This document shows, one piece after another, positions 22,740 to 34,099 of a stretch of 64,000 nt of DNA. The stretch spans positions 26,125,038-26,189,037 of the forward strand of contig CM017561.1 in the NCBI GenBank assembly GCA_007844125.1, in the 5' to 3' direction. Below the pieces are notes generated by a model. It was not told where the DNA came from, searched no databases, and saw only the letters and a program-made list of their open reading frames with translations. The translations under genes and the position numbers were made by a program. The DNA is from Sinonovacula constricta (Eukaryota; Mollusca; Bivalvia; Cardiida; Solecurtidae). Each line of letters begins with the position of its first letter. Positions within the stretch are counted from its first letter, which is position 1.

Positions 22740-25630
22740 TTAATACTAAGAAGCAGCTTTTCCAAAAGCTGAAGGGCCAGAATTGTATTTTTTCATTTTT
22801 GTTATTGCAGTGCTCACGGTGTAACTTTTATTGCTCTGTACTTTAAGAAAATGGATTTTACATTTAAAGCTTTAATATCAAATCCCAAAGATCTTTCCAA
22901 CCATCTGATTGGCCATTGCAAAACTTTTTTTTTTCAAATTTCGCATTCTACACCACATAGTTATATAACCTTAGGGCCGGGTGTTGTCTAAGTTTTAGCC
23001 CGATCCACAATTTGCTTTAACTTGAAAAGAAGATCATTCATTAAAATAAAAAAAATAATATAGATGTACTCTTGCTTTAATTTCCGCCAAAATACCTCAA
23101 TATATTCGGAATTTTTTTTAAAATCAGCACCACATTGACTTACTTATTTTTTAAAAATCTCAGTATCTACCCATATAGTTGGCAATATATCTCATCACTG
23201 AGGAATATATTGGCAAACGTGTTAATATCTTGGCTTAGGCAATCTTTCTGTAGTGGTTCAGTTTTCGTTTTCATTCACCACAATTTGTTCAAGGAGAAGT
23301 TATTTCTTGTTTGATGTAAAAATGTTTATTTTATTGTTGTTTATTGAATATCAATGGTAGAGTGGTGGAAGATCATTTCAAAAAGGTTTACCTTATTTCA
23401 CATGAGAACGTAAAAATCCTATTAGCTGTGAACAGAAGATGTATTTTTATGACCTTGTACTGTAATAAAACAATGTGTGTGTGTGTATTTTATTTGATTT
23501 TTATTATTAATTTTTAGTAAAAGAAAAAAAGAATGTTTTTGTTGTAATTATTTGTAGGTAGAGTTCTTAGTTATGTCTGATTTAATTTGGAAGTTTTCCG
23601 CTGACCTGTGGACATTTGCACTTTGAATTGGAAAATTGCATCAGCATGATTTTTTGTGTGTGTTTCGTTTGTGTTTTTGGAAATATTTAAAAACCCTTAA
23701 AGCCCATGAACACATCTCTAACCGATAGAATGTTGAATTGGCTCAAAATTCACGCCGATCATTAGATGTTTAAAGTTCTACTAGAAAGTATGCGGTTTGT
23801 AATGATTGATCACCTTCGTATGAAAGTAATACACAAGAATTTTTCTACACAGTCTTAAGTACAACGTATTTTTTGTTGGCTTTTTTCAATACTGCGTCAA
23901 GAAATTTCAAAGTTAAACGTATAGAGATTATATACATCCGGTGACTGGATCATGCGTTTTTGTAAAGGTAAAAAATGCAAAGTTGGCAATGTTTGATCTA
24001 AATATAGCCCCTTGATGGCATGACCACGTGGTGTACGTTGTGTCTGGAATGGGGAGCATAAAACTTTACGAGCATGTTATTGCCAGAGAAGTATTTCGAA
24101 CCACTGAAGAACAAAGCGTAGCTAAAGACTTTAACACCCACATGGTTGCCGAACATCGCTGTATGACAAGGCTTTTATCGCCAGCCTCCTTCCAGAATGA
24201 CGTCATGACGTCATGACCTTGCTGCTAGGTGCATTGTCTTAACTGGAAACATGGTCCAACTTTCTGGATAAAGCCGACATTTTTTTTCTTTCTGCTTAAT
24301 CGGACTACAGTTCTGTTCGTCTGTCTGTCTGTCTGTCTGTCTGCCTTCATTGTATTTACTAATGTGTAAAATATGATGCACATTTTTACTAATTTATTGT
24401 ACGCATGGACTCATTGTATTTAACTGGAAAAAGTTGGAGATTCAACGTTCATTCTTAGAAGTTATTCGTTAAATCCGTAACGTCATTTCATTAAGTAATG
24501 AGACTTGGTTTCACGATAGTCTGTCATTCGAGACGCGGAAAGTACCCGATTGACTAAGTATCGTTCACTGTTAGAGTTCTGTCCCTTTGTACTCGAAACA
24601 GCAGATCCAATAAACGGCGATTAGACAAAAAGCCCGACCGGTCAGTGGATGATATTTCAGGATACAATCAACACAGTCCGTCTAGACTTACAAATATGAC
24701 TGCTGCTCTTCGAGAAAATGGGGAAAATGGTATAAATTAGTTTCAGTTTTAGTTTCAGTCGGTGAGAAATGCAAATATATACCGGAATCACGTGTAGCTG
24801 TAATCATACTGAACATAGCTAAATACAACATACAAAAAAGTTTCATACATACCTTGTATGCACACACACATACACACGTAAACACAATAATAGAAATAAG
24901 CTAATATTGAAAGCTAATCATAGAAATTTACATACATAAGTTAATTGAATGCACGAGTAAGAAAATGTAATTATATAAATTCTGCTATTAAACTGTGGGT
25001 AATACAATTAAAACACTAAAATATTCTCTAGTTAAATCACACATTATTATAGCAAAGCTATGAAAGAGCTCGGCTAGATACAAAGGGTTTAAAAACAACA
25101 ACAAAGTATAATAGGCTAATAAAAAATAGTTAGGAAAACTTAAGACAACAACTAACTGCAACGTCAAGAGTATTTTTCTTCACCTTATTTATAGCCTAAA
25201 GCTTGGTTAACGAATAATTTCGCTTCTTTAAATATGATAAGATTCCAGCTTCGAATTATTTAAAAATCAAAGCCTCCTTTAAAAACATTTATCGCAGCCA
25301 GAATACATTGTATCTTATAAAATGATATGCAGCGTTGCCGGGGCTTTAAAACGCTATGTATGTTGGTCACTGTGCGAAATATTTACCAGATTTAAGACAA
25401 AAACATAATTTCTTAATCGGTTATTTTTTAATTAGCTTTAAAAAACAAGACAACTAAATAAAATACATATTGTAACAATAAAATCTTACACTTTTTAAAT
25501 ACGCTCATTTTCTCTGGCAATAACGTATCGGCTTTAGTAAATCAAAACGCATGTTGTATATAACCGAGCAATAAAGTTTTACAATACTTGTTAGCTTATT
25601 GTTCTCATAGATTATAAAAAAGCAGTTAAA
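22740..25630. other. No gene recognised
   Basis: AT-rich sequence with many T and A runs. A (GTCT)n microsatellite is at 24316-24343. Two TGACGTCA palindromes sit back to back at 24198-24213. The open frame at 24028-24216 (+) has no recognised domain or splice context. No exon-like segment was seen. Confidence 0.4.
24198..24213. promoter_or_regulatory. Tandem CRE palindromes
   Basis: Two perfect TGACGTCA octamers placed head to tail without a spacer. Possible CREB/ATF site; alternatively part of an unrecognised repeat. Confidence 0.3.
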
Positions 25631-25639
25631 TGTCTGTAA

Positions 25640-26265
25640 ACTGTATATGAAAGACTAAATGTAATATATGGTAGTTTGTGTCATGTGTTCTCTCTCATGC
25701 AAAGACTAAATGTAGTATATGGTAGTTTGAGTCATGTTTTCTCTCTCATGCAAAGACTAAATGTAATATATGGTAGTATGGATCATGTTTTCTCTCTCAT
25801 GCAAAGACTAAATGTAATATATGGTAGTTTGAGTCATGTTTTCTCTCTCATGCAAAGACTAAATGTAATATATGGTAGTATGGATCATGTTTTCTCTCTC
25901 ATGCAAAGACTAAATGTAATATATGGTAGTATGGATCATGTTTTCTCTCTCATGCAAAGACTAAATGTAATATATGGTAGTTTGGATCATGTTTTCTCTC
26001 TCATACAAAGACTTAATGTAATATATGGTAGTTTGGATCATGTTTTCTCTCTCATTCAAAGACTAAATGTAATATATGGTAGTTTAGATCATGTTTTCTC
26101 TCTCATTCAAAGACTAAATGTAATATATGGTAGTTTGGATCATGTGTTCTCTCTCATGCAAAGACTTAATGTAATATATGGTAGTATGGATCATGTTTTC
26201 TCTCTCATGCAAAAACTAAATGTAATATATGGTAGTTTGGATCATGTTTTCTCTATCATGCAAAT
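25640..26265. repeat. 51-bp minisatellite, about 12 copies
   Basis: Units of 51 bp: AAAGACTAAATGTAATATAT, then GGTAGTTTGGATCATG, then TTTTCTCTCTCATGC. The period is a multiple of three, so a 198-residue frame (period LNVIYGSLDHVFSLMQR) stays open on + from 25676. It lacks a splice context or signal, so it is read as a repeat. Confidence 0.95.
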
Positions 26266-26289
26266 CAATTAATAAGTGTTACTTGACAT

Positions 26290-26722
26290 GATCCCACGAA
26301 ATGTTGTTTATTGTTGATCAGCATACATGTGAAAAGTTAAACATAAAGCCCCACATGTCATTACATTTTTTTTTCCTATCCGAGCCACGCTGCACAGTTA
26401 GCTATATTTAAACAAAGAAAACCACGTGACCACTCACTGTTGAGATCACATTAAATGATCATACGGGTAATTAGCTCTGATGAAGATATTTATTTGCAGC
26501 TGAAATCCTTATCGTGCTTGTGTATAGATTTGGAAATGATGGACAATAAAGCGACATATTGCACGATTTTTACTGTGTAATAATGGAGGTTATGTTTTAA
26601 ACAGCCTTGACTTAAACTAAACTATAAGTTTATACAACAATTATGCACAGATTTCCTCCATTGTTTAGATGTTGTAATATGTAATGGATGTAGGCAACAT
26701 TTTGGATGCCATCTTTAACTCT
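26290..26722 (+). mobile_element. TIR element (MITE-like family), copy 4, left end degraded
   Basis: Family blocks: TTTCCTATCCGAGCCACGC, AAGAAAACCACGTGACC, GTGTATAGATTTGGAAATGATGG (shared with copy 1), and the right end TTTTGGATGCCATCTTTAAC. The left inverted repeat is not clear. Confidence 0.68.
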
Positions 26723-27460
26723 TGGATGCAAATAAATAACGCTCGACAAGTTTACTACAAACTATACTTCTTAATAAATAAGAAGATACATTCCTAAAAA
26801 CACTGATAGGTTTTAAGTCAGCACACCTGTTTAGTTGTTGGTCGCAGAATGTGGCGAGGCAGTCATCGCCGAGGAGTTCCGAATGCTGCTAATGGACTAT
26901 ACTTGCGGAAATTTTGTAGTCCACGGAAGTAGAGCAGACTTTAGCACGGAGGGTTGTGTAGAACGTTGGTAAATATTCTTATTTTGAAAAATATATTGTT
27001 GCACTTGGTCATTTTTACCAACTCGGACCGATTTGATTTTAATCCGGACTTGCTTCGTCAAACGTAAAGTTACACAGGTATGCCGAATAGGTGTTTCCCC
27101 CCAAGAACAAAATCTTATGGATAAAGAGATTGCGATAATTTGTCATAATTTGCTTTTTTTTCAAAATCAAAGATTCTTCCTTGGTTCCAGTGGCATGTAT
27201 TTCGATTTCTCTGAGATAAAACTTGCGACTAAGCCATGTGTAACGAAAAAGAAGGGCATGGTAGAAATATGCATGACCTGTTCTAATTGACCATAAAATA
27301 TTGGGTGTACGGTCCAGAATTGTCAAGAAATCAATAATTGAAGGTGAAATCAATTTAAATTTTCTGTAATCATTGATAAAAATAGTATTTGATAAATGTA
27401 TATAAATAACATTTAAATGCATAACATAAAAAACACCACAAACTTAACCCTATGTTTATT
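26723..27460. other. No gene recognised
   Basis: Unique AT-rich sequence. Overlapping frames at 27033-27290 (+) and 27039-27422 (-) have no recognised domain. Confidence 0.4.
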
Positions 27461-27469
27461 TTTCATTCA

Positions 27470-27552
<83 letters not shown>

Positions 27553-27616
27553 ATATATATATATATATATCTATATATATATATATATATCTATATCTAT
27601 ATCATATATCTATATC

Positions 27617-27654
<38 letters not shown>

Positions 27655-27665
27655 ATATATATATT
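27470..27665. repeat. (TA)n microsatellite
   Basis: Almost pure TATATA with occasional CTATAT and GATTATAT interruptions over about 195 bp. Confidence 0.97.
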
Positions 27666-27799
27666 CAGACTACTCAACTGTTTGATTTTGTTGTTTGAAA
27701 GGAAATATAAATAATAAATGCAATTAGCACCAGTTGACGTTCTTTGTTACAAGCCTACTCGAATTTAGAAACGACTTTTTAGCTATAACAAACGGACAG

Positions 27800-27872
27800 A
27801 AGTTGAAGCTGAGATTCGAACTCACGCAGTGTTCGTCTGTACATAAGTTTCATACCTGGCCACCTTAACAGC
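27800..27872 (-). mobile_element. tRNA-like SINE head or tRNA relic, minus strand
   Basis: On the minus strand TAAGGTGGCCAGG (A-box-like, 27856-27868) and GAGTTCGAATCTC (B box, 27811-27823) are spaced as in a tRNA. It reads as a decayed tRNA-derived SINE head rather than a working tRNA, because stems are poor and flanks do not pair cleanly. Confidence 0.4.
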
Positions 27873-28559
27873 ACTAGTCTGCTGAAATAGTTTATGGTGT
27901 CGTTTCCACGGTTCTCCAATAGTATACTCTCGTACAAACGTACGGACGAACTTATTGACATACGGACAAATGGACAGACGGACGGGTGGACAAACATGCG
28001 ATGCATCATTTGATGTATTTCGCATTCGGTCTAGATGCGGTGTACGACCTTTGATCACGAGAATAAGTATAATTATAAATGTGAGAAGAACGAGCGCACA
28101 ATGCCGGGGATGGGGCACGCTTTATGTTAATAATGTACCACTGTACGGCGACCAGACATACATCATAGCGCAGGTAGCGGCAGGCAAGTATTTCACGCTT
28201 ACCTGTCGTCTTATTGCTCTCATCATAACGCTCAAAATGTGTGAAATTGCAAGTTTTAACAATCTCACTACCGTCTACAGTATTAGTTTAGTGTGCGAGT
28301 AGAAATGTTTGGTGTTGGATATGTTTGGTTTTTAAATATTTTCCTCTGCCACTCGAACACAAGCTAGCGTCCAGGATTTGCGAAAATAATGAAGTTAAAT
28401 CGATAAAAATGTAAAGACGATTTTCGAAGAGTCGTCTTATGTGAGATATGGGTTGTCGAATGTGAGCGCGAGTTTATCTTTGAGCAGGTAATTCGACAAC
28501 TGTAGGACAAACGAAGTGTATGATTGTCTAACCTCTATCTGCCTTATTTGCCACGGCCC
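27873..28559. other. No gene recognised (upstream flank of the promoter)
   Basis: A short degenerate run of ACGGACAAATGGACAGACGG words is at 27940-27990. The frame at 27955-28302 (+) has no recognised domain. Composition becomes richer in CpG toward 28560. Confidence 0.4.
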
Positions 28560-28790
28560 AGGGGCGGGGCTAGGGGGGTAATTAATGTCCCGGAACCAAT
28601 CAAAGGCTTTCTAATATGACAGTCCCATTGAACAGTTTAGTCCAAACCCGGCGCGCCATTCCCTGTTACAGCCAATAGATAATGGCGGGTCTGTATCGGC
28701 TCGACGAGACATCAATAGGGGCTCAATCGGCGATCCGCTTCAATAAAACCGAGTGAGATATAGGTACTAACATTAGGCCTATCCAGACAT
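28560..28790 (+). promoter_or_regulatory. Probable CpG-rich promoter region of the Wnt7-like gene
   Basis: This block is richer in G, C and CpG than its surroundings and lies 0.7-0.9 kb before the exon 1 ATG. It contains a GC box (GGGGCGGGGC, 28561-28570), CCAAT boxes at 28596-28600 and 28672-28676, a palindromic GGCGCGCC at 28650-28657, and a TCF/LEF-type site ATCAAAGG at 28599-28606 that overlaps the first CCAAT box. The transcription start site cannot be fixed from sequence; the 5' UTR would cover most of 28.8-29.48 kb unless it is spliced. Confidence 0.45.
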
Positions 28791-29476
28791 ATCACTGTGG
28801 TATGCATTCAAGTCAGTGGAAGAAGGCAGATTTGTCTATATATTAATAAAACTTGCCACACGTGTATGATACTTTAAGTGGGTTTATTATTTACATAATA
28901 CATAACTTCTGTTTTTCATTCGCGAGAATATGTGTCCACACGTCGGAGCTGTCATTTAGTTCTAAGGTGATTTTCAGTGCTCCATAAAAAAGTGATAATT
29001 GAGAAATATATTACGCATCGTAAGGAGAAATTGTATGCACAATAATAGGTAAACAAGGTTCATTGAACCAAGAACGGGAGTGATAAGGCAAGGTATGCAC
29101 TTGTGTTTGCTTCTCATACACGTATAATGGTTTTGTGACAAAAAAAGAATTCATTCTGGAAATATGGATTATATTTGTGCATTATACTTTATTAAAATGT
29201 TCAATAACACGCGTGGAACTTTTGTACCTTTAATAATATATTGTCAATAGTGCGCGATTATTGTGAAATCTAGCGTACGAACGCGATATTGATACTGTTA
29301 CGTACAATTGGATTAACGTTGTAAATCGGGGCGATTATTTGAATATTGGGAGTCTGTGTGTGAATATATGAGTTGTTATTGTTTGCCTGTTAAAAAGTAA
29401 AATTACGTGATGTATAAAACCGTGTACCGGATATAGTAACTAGTTGCTCCCTCGCCAATGGGCGATCCCCGTCGCC
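28791..29476 (+). other. Likely 5' UTR or promoter-proximal region of exon 1
   Basis: No open frame reaches exon 1: in-frame TAG at 29441 closes it. Several upstream ATGs occur. No splice pair is clear enough to call a leader intron. Confidence 0.4.
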
Positions 29477-29490
29477 ATGGGACTGTCTAG
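29458..29490 (+). promoter_or_regulatory. Upstream ORF overlapping the exon 1 start codon
   Basis: ATG at 29458 opens a 10-codon frame (MGDPRRHGTV) that ends with TAG at 29488-29490, past the main ATG at 29477 and in a different frame. An overlapping uORF of this kind usually lowers initiation at the main start, although the main ATG has the better context. It is present in the mRNA only if transcription starts upstream of 29458. Confidence 0.4.
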
Positions 29491-29550
29491 GGCCACGCGA
29501 TGTACTGTCGGCTGCATCTACCTCCTCTACTGCGTCTACGGCAACTTCCT
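29477..29550 (+). CDS. Wnt7: Wnt7-like exon 1: start codon and signal peptide
   Basis: The ATG at 29477 lies in a strong Kozak context (GTCGCCATGG), and an in-frame TAG at 29441 excludes a more upstream start in this exon. It encodes 24 residues plus 2 nt of codon 25. The peptide begins MGLSRATRC and has a hydrophobic core GCIYLLYCVYG (about residues 12-22), as expected for an ER signal sequence. The donor is CT|GTAAGT at 29551. Joining to exon 2 completes codon 25 (CT+T, Leu) and gives [14 protein letters not shown], which lines up with the vertebrate Wnt7 junction just before SVVALGA. A 10-codon out-of-frame uORF (ATG at 29458, stop at 29488-29490) overlaps the main start. Exons this short are easily missed by gene finders; phase agreement and position make this one convincing. 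Confidence 0.82.
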
Positions 29551-29560
29551 GTAAGTATCA

Positions 29561-29568
29561 TGACGTCA
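29561..29568. promoter_or_regulatory. CRE palindrome just after exon 1
   Basis: TGACGTCA lies 10 bp inside intron 1, followed by a half-like TGACGTTA at 29570. Position close to the start exon mirrors the sites at 5936 and 6098. Confidence 0.3.
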
Positions 29569-29883
29569 TTGACGTTACTACTTTTAAAACACGTCCGAAA
29601 TAAAACGCGTGAATACCTTACGCATTGATGTCAAAGTTGTCATTTTAGTCCCTGAATAGGCCAAATGCTTCGACAATGAGATAACATAAATGAAAATCTT
29701 AATTGCTTCGCAAATGTATTTAATAAGTTAATCAACTTGCACGTGAAGTTAGTCTGCTATAGATGCATATTTAATTCTATACAAGTGTGTGACAAGTGAT
29801 GTCAATTAATTACTATCATTAAACTACATTAATTTATTACAACAAAACTTTATATATACATATCTACTGCGCAGATTTAGAGT

Positions 29884-30115
29884 TAGATCTGGGCAACTGT
29901 GGTCTAGTTAAGATATCGGAGGGTCTCGTGTTCGAACCTCGATATCGACCACGAGATGTTAATCCTTGAGCAAACATTTGTTTACTGCACATTGCTCCAG
30001 GTACTCAGTACCTGAATACTGGTTCTACCCAGAAAGTGGGAAGTCGAGAGAGATTAGTATTAGTAAAAAGATTTTGATCCCACAACGACTAAATTGGTTT
30101 AAACTAGATTTAAAT
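29884..30115 (+). mobile_element. tRNA-derived SINE, second type
   Basis: The A-box region GTGGTCTAGTTAAGATATCGG and B box TGTTCGAACCTCG sit about 30 bp apart (about 29900-29940), followed by a non-tRNA body (GGTACTCAGTACCTGAATAC, GGTTCTACCCAGAAAGTGGG). The head differs from the 8778 family. No clear target-site duplication was found. Confidence 0.6.
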
Positions 30116-30485
30116 GTGTGTGCTAATCTAGACTGCACATCTGAAAGTTACCCAACCTCTCAGAACAGAAACTCGGCTTGTATTATGGGCTACATGTCTT
30201 TTCATCGTACATACAAAACAGTATACATGCACAGAAACATCAAACGGTTGTTATGTCATATATATGCATATACATATCCATGTACACAGCGGTAGTAAAT
30301 ACATGTGTACTGGACCGCAATGACAATTTTAAGGTACACTATTTATTGAACAAAAGACACATTAATGCCTCGACAGTGACGGTGTTGACACATAGTATAT
30401 GCTGTGATAATCTGTCATTATAATGACCGTAATGAAGATTCATTAATTACAAATGTTTCGCATTCCTCGCCGCTTTTAGAAAAGC

Positions 30486-30501
30486 CCCGACGGGTCGGGG
30501 A
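30486..30501. other. Short GC hairpin
   Basis: CCCCGA-CGGG-TCGGGG, a 6-bp perfect inverted repeat with a 4-nt loop in AT-rich surroundings. No T run follows, so it is not a bacterial-type terminator. Function unknown. Confidence 0.4.
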
Positions 30502-30639
30502 ATCAATCGCTCATTGAGCTCTGGTTCTCACACAATGTGTCCCATACATCGAGTTAGAACATTTATTCTCTACATTATAATAATAAATAAATGGAGCCTG
30601 AAGATAATATATTCTATATTACATTAATTAAATCGTTTT

Positions 30640-30725
30640 TGTTTGTTTTGTTGTTGTTTGATACATATCACCGACACAATTATGGTCTTGTTGGCGACAT
30701 CCAGTAATTAATTATATCTTTAAGA
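30640..30725 (-). mobile_element. SINE fragment (GACGTCC family), minus strand
   Basis: TTTTGTTTGTTTTGTTGTTG, then CACCGACACAATTATGGTC and GGCGACATCCAGTAATTA. The same order occurs reversed at 45440-45530 (-) and on + at 43160-43215. Confidence 0.5.
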
Positions 30726-32395
30726 AGGTAATATAGCGACATCGGATGTCTGCAACTGCATTGTACAAGCCTTAGCAGATATCAGTGTTTATTTTTGGTG
30801 ATTTTATTGTTTTTAGCGTATGAACGTGCTCGACATTGTGTGTCAAAAGAAGATTTTAATTAACAACAATTAACATGATATACTGTATAATGAGTTAATG
30901 ACAATGGTTCATAGTTAGGTTTTTGGTTTTTATTCAGTAATCGTTTCTCTAAAATACCAATTTAACGATTTCTGTGTGATAAAGTGATGGATTTAAAGGG
31001 ACAAACTTATTATTTCATGTTTAATGTCTGTTTTAATTTGGGTACCAACAACAAGGTATTATGTCCAAAACGTCAGTCTCTAAATATGACATTGCGGATA
31101 ACTGAAAAAGTGTGCAGTCTAGTTATTTAATTTATTATCATCCAATTGTTCGTGTTTACTAAGGACTTCCTGGCATATACAAGACATTAAACTATTAACA
31201 AACATCGGTAAAATTATGCTAAAGCTTAAAATTTAAATAAAGACACTTCCAACATTATTCACAATAAAGTTTGTCAAATTATGTGTGCCGATGCAAAACG
31301 TTCTGTAAAGCATATTTTTATTGACATGTTTGTTAGTATATCGAACTTATACACGTGTAGGGATTTGTTGTTGAACTGATTTTACTTTATTTAAACTTTT
31401 ATTTTTATTGCTGGTTATGTATAATTTTAACACACACACACGCACAACACACAAAAACGACAAACATGCGCAATACCGGTCTGCCCGAAAACGCGAAACG
31501 GCGTAAATTTATTTATGATTATTATACATAAGCATAGTAATTGTGATGAATAACGACTGATTTCCAATACCCCGATTGTATCTTTATTCATAGAACAAAA
31601 TGATTTGTGTTTTTCATATTTCGCCCTGTGGATATAACAAATCAAAACACTCGTAACTGCATTTTGTGTACGTGTATTTGTGCAATATGGTGTATACTAT
31701 GTGAAAAAAATGCGTGTTGTTTATAGACATGAAAACTATACCGTTTCGTTTGATGTCAATTGTTTACTTTGTCATACTTGATTCTGTTACTTGTAAGTTA
31801 ACTGTTTTTAATGATTAAAATTTATAAAAGAAATTTTCGATCGCATATCATGCTAATATAAACTTGTATATGGCATGTATCATACAGAGCAAACCATGTA
31901 TACAGACGTGTAATGCACGTTGTACATGTAACAAACATGATACTGGATCTATCGCTCGGTTGTCTGTGGTTTAGTGTTAAGGATGTGGTGAAAGCCTTTT
32001 GCTGGCTTGAACCCTGATTGTGGGAGGCAGAAAACATTTGTTTATTAGTTCGTAATTGTAATTTAAGTTCACTGCTTTACACGTAACGGTTAAAAAGAAA
32101 TTGACATTTGTAAAATACGCTTTGTATGACGTGTATTTCTTTATTTTACTAACAAGCAAATTCATTTAATGTTACATAACACTTGTTTCAACACTCAGTT
32201 ATTACACATTACATGTTTACCGCAGTAAGGAAGTAGAAAACAAACAACACCAAATCAACATTAAAAAACCGCGCAAAACACGGGAAAACATTGACTTTGA
32301 AAACTTGGCTAGGTGATGGAGACTGCGTATTTAACATCACTACAAGATGTCCTTTTATTACGTTTGTTAAGCATTATAGTGGGAAATAACTTTCA
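30726..32395. other. Intron 1 sequence, nothing recognised
   Basis: Unique AT-rich sequence; a short CA tract (ACACACACACGCACAACACAC) is at 31431-31452. Confidence 0.4.
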
Positions 32396-32399
32396 TTTA

Positions 32400-32545
32400 G
32401 GAAGGTTTTCCACCTAACCAGCGGTGCGCCGGTGGTTTTAGCTAGACATAAGTCTGGGGTCTTCCTCCGCCAGTAATTAGCTGGACGTCTCCAGTCTGAA
32501 CATACTTGTGTCGGTTCGATGTAACAAAACACAAAAACAAAACAA
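32400..32545 (+). mobile_element. SINE fragment (GACGTCC family), plus strand
   Basis: TTTTCCACCTAACCAGCGG, GTGCGCCGGTGGTTTTAGC, GTCTTCCTCCGCCAGTAATT, GGACGTCTCCAG and an AACAAAACAAAAT tail. It matches 43080-43220 in order and is a 5'-truncated copy. Confidence 0.6.
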
Positions 32546-32749
32546 AATTATAGTAGGATGTACAATGAGTTATATTTCCTAATTAAAGTATTAAACTGAT
32601 TTATAAGACAAGAAACACTAGCAATACATGGTCGTAAAGTGTCTCATTACATATATCATTGAAAACGCTAAACAGCTATCTTGCAAACAGTTTTTGTAGG
32701 GTGGTCAAATCATCATTTTAGTGTAGAGCAAATATATTCGAGATACAAT

Positions 32750-32825
32750 TATACTTATAACCAGCTGACAGTCTCCAAATAACTAAAAATACCGTTCTAG
32801 GAAGCTAAACCCAACAAGCAAATTA
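32750..32825 (+). mobile_element. Diverged 3' end of the 8778-type SINE
   Basis: GACAGTCTCCAAATAACTAA, AATACCGTTCTAGGAAG and CTAAACCCAACAAGCAAAT resemble the last 65 bp of the SINE (GTCTCCAGATAACTGAAATAC ... AAACCCAATAAACAAA). Confidence 0.4.
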
Positions 32826-33700
32826 ATATAACCAATTGTTTATAATGATTTTCTTTATAAAGTGGAAATTTACATTAATGATGTTATGATTATCTTGTTC
32901 GTTATACTTTTTTTCTGATTTAAGTAAAACTTATATTTGCGACGATGGGCGCAAAACAAGTCACTTTTCCGTTAATGAACTTTACGATCTTATTGGTAGA
33001 TTATGCATATGCGTGTTTTCCGTCAGAATCGCTAACTTACATACCTTGTCAAATATTAAGATAATAAATCAATTCTATTATCAGACCTCAATTTCACTTT
33101 TTATCAACACGTTACATGTAATTAACAATACGGCAGTGTTAATAAACAAAGGTCCGCAAATATTTGTATTGTTGTCCTTTACCTATAACAATTCTTAAAT
33201 AATCTTAAACTGAAAAGACATATAGTAACATAAGACATCGTAATAAGGGAGGTGTTTTCTTTTTATATTGTTCACACGTCTGAATGCTTTCAAGCCTGCA
33301 AACACATCGTTTTTACCATCTTTCATCAGCCAGGTCCCCCACCCCATCCCTTGCAACCCAATGTTGACCCTTATACGTATATGTCTGGTCTTTCGATTAA
33401 TGCCAACCTATATATGTCAGTGAAACCACTATCCTCCTCTTACTAGTCTAGATTGCAGGTGAATATTGAAATTGCCTCACATTGACGGCCCACTATTCGT
33501 CGTGTATCATTCATTATTCGAAAGGAAATTTATTTTCTTGAAAGGCTAAGCCGCCATTATTAGCGGATTGTTAATGCAAATAAGCAAAATGGGCAGAACG
33601 TGATTGCTTTTACGCCATGTCATAAAACGCTCTCTGATAATCTAATGGAACGGCTTGCCAAAACGTTCGCTCTTCTCAAGTCGATTTTGATATTAGATCG
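32826..33700. other. Intron 1 sequence, nothing recognised
   Basis: Unique AT-rich sequence with no exon-like or repetitive segment. Confidence 0.4.
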
Positions 33701-33727
33701 AAACATGTCATGTGTTGTTTGTAAGCT

Positions 33728-33852
33728 GTGTGTGATTTCGTGCCCGTGTATTTCTGTGTGTGTTTCCGTGTATGTCTGTGTGTGTTCCCATGTGTGTATC
33801 TGTACATGTGTGTGAGTCTATATGTGCATGTGTGTTTAAGTGTGTTTGTGTC
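33728..33852. repeat. Degenerate GTGT-rich repeat
   Basis: Imperfect repeats of TGTGTGTTTCCGTGTATGTC-like words, an aged GT microsatellite. Confidence 0.7.
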
Positions 33853-33999
33853 CTTAGAGTTGTATTTATGTACCGTTTTCATTATTAGTCATATTCAGGA
33901 ACCTCCCGTTCGATGGACGTCCATTCTTATTAACAAACTACCAAGACAGAAGCATTTTCTTTCTCAAAGCCAGCCAGAAAGCCTTAACAGTTCATTTTT

Positions 34000-34098
34000 A
34001 TATGGATATTATATTTACATAATATTTACATTGAATTATATTATATGTATATTATATTTGTATTAGATTTATATTATATTTATATTATATTTTATGTT
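34000..34098. repeat. TATATT-rich low-complexity tract
   Basis: Repeated TATTATATTTA words over about 100 bp. Confidence 0.75.
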
Positions 34099-34099
34099 T

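Noticed and set aside
24028..24216. 62-residue + frame ending at the tandem CRE palindromes
   Set aside because: No domain, poor start context and no splice sites; composition is like the flanks.
25676..26272. 198-residue + frame with 17-residue repeats
   Set aside because: 51-bp minisatellite; the frame ends as soon as the array ends, and the region lacks a start context, signal or splice partner.
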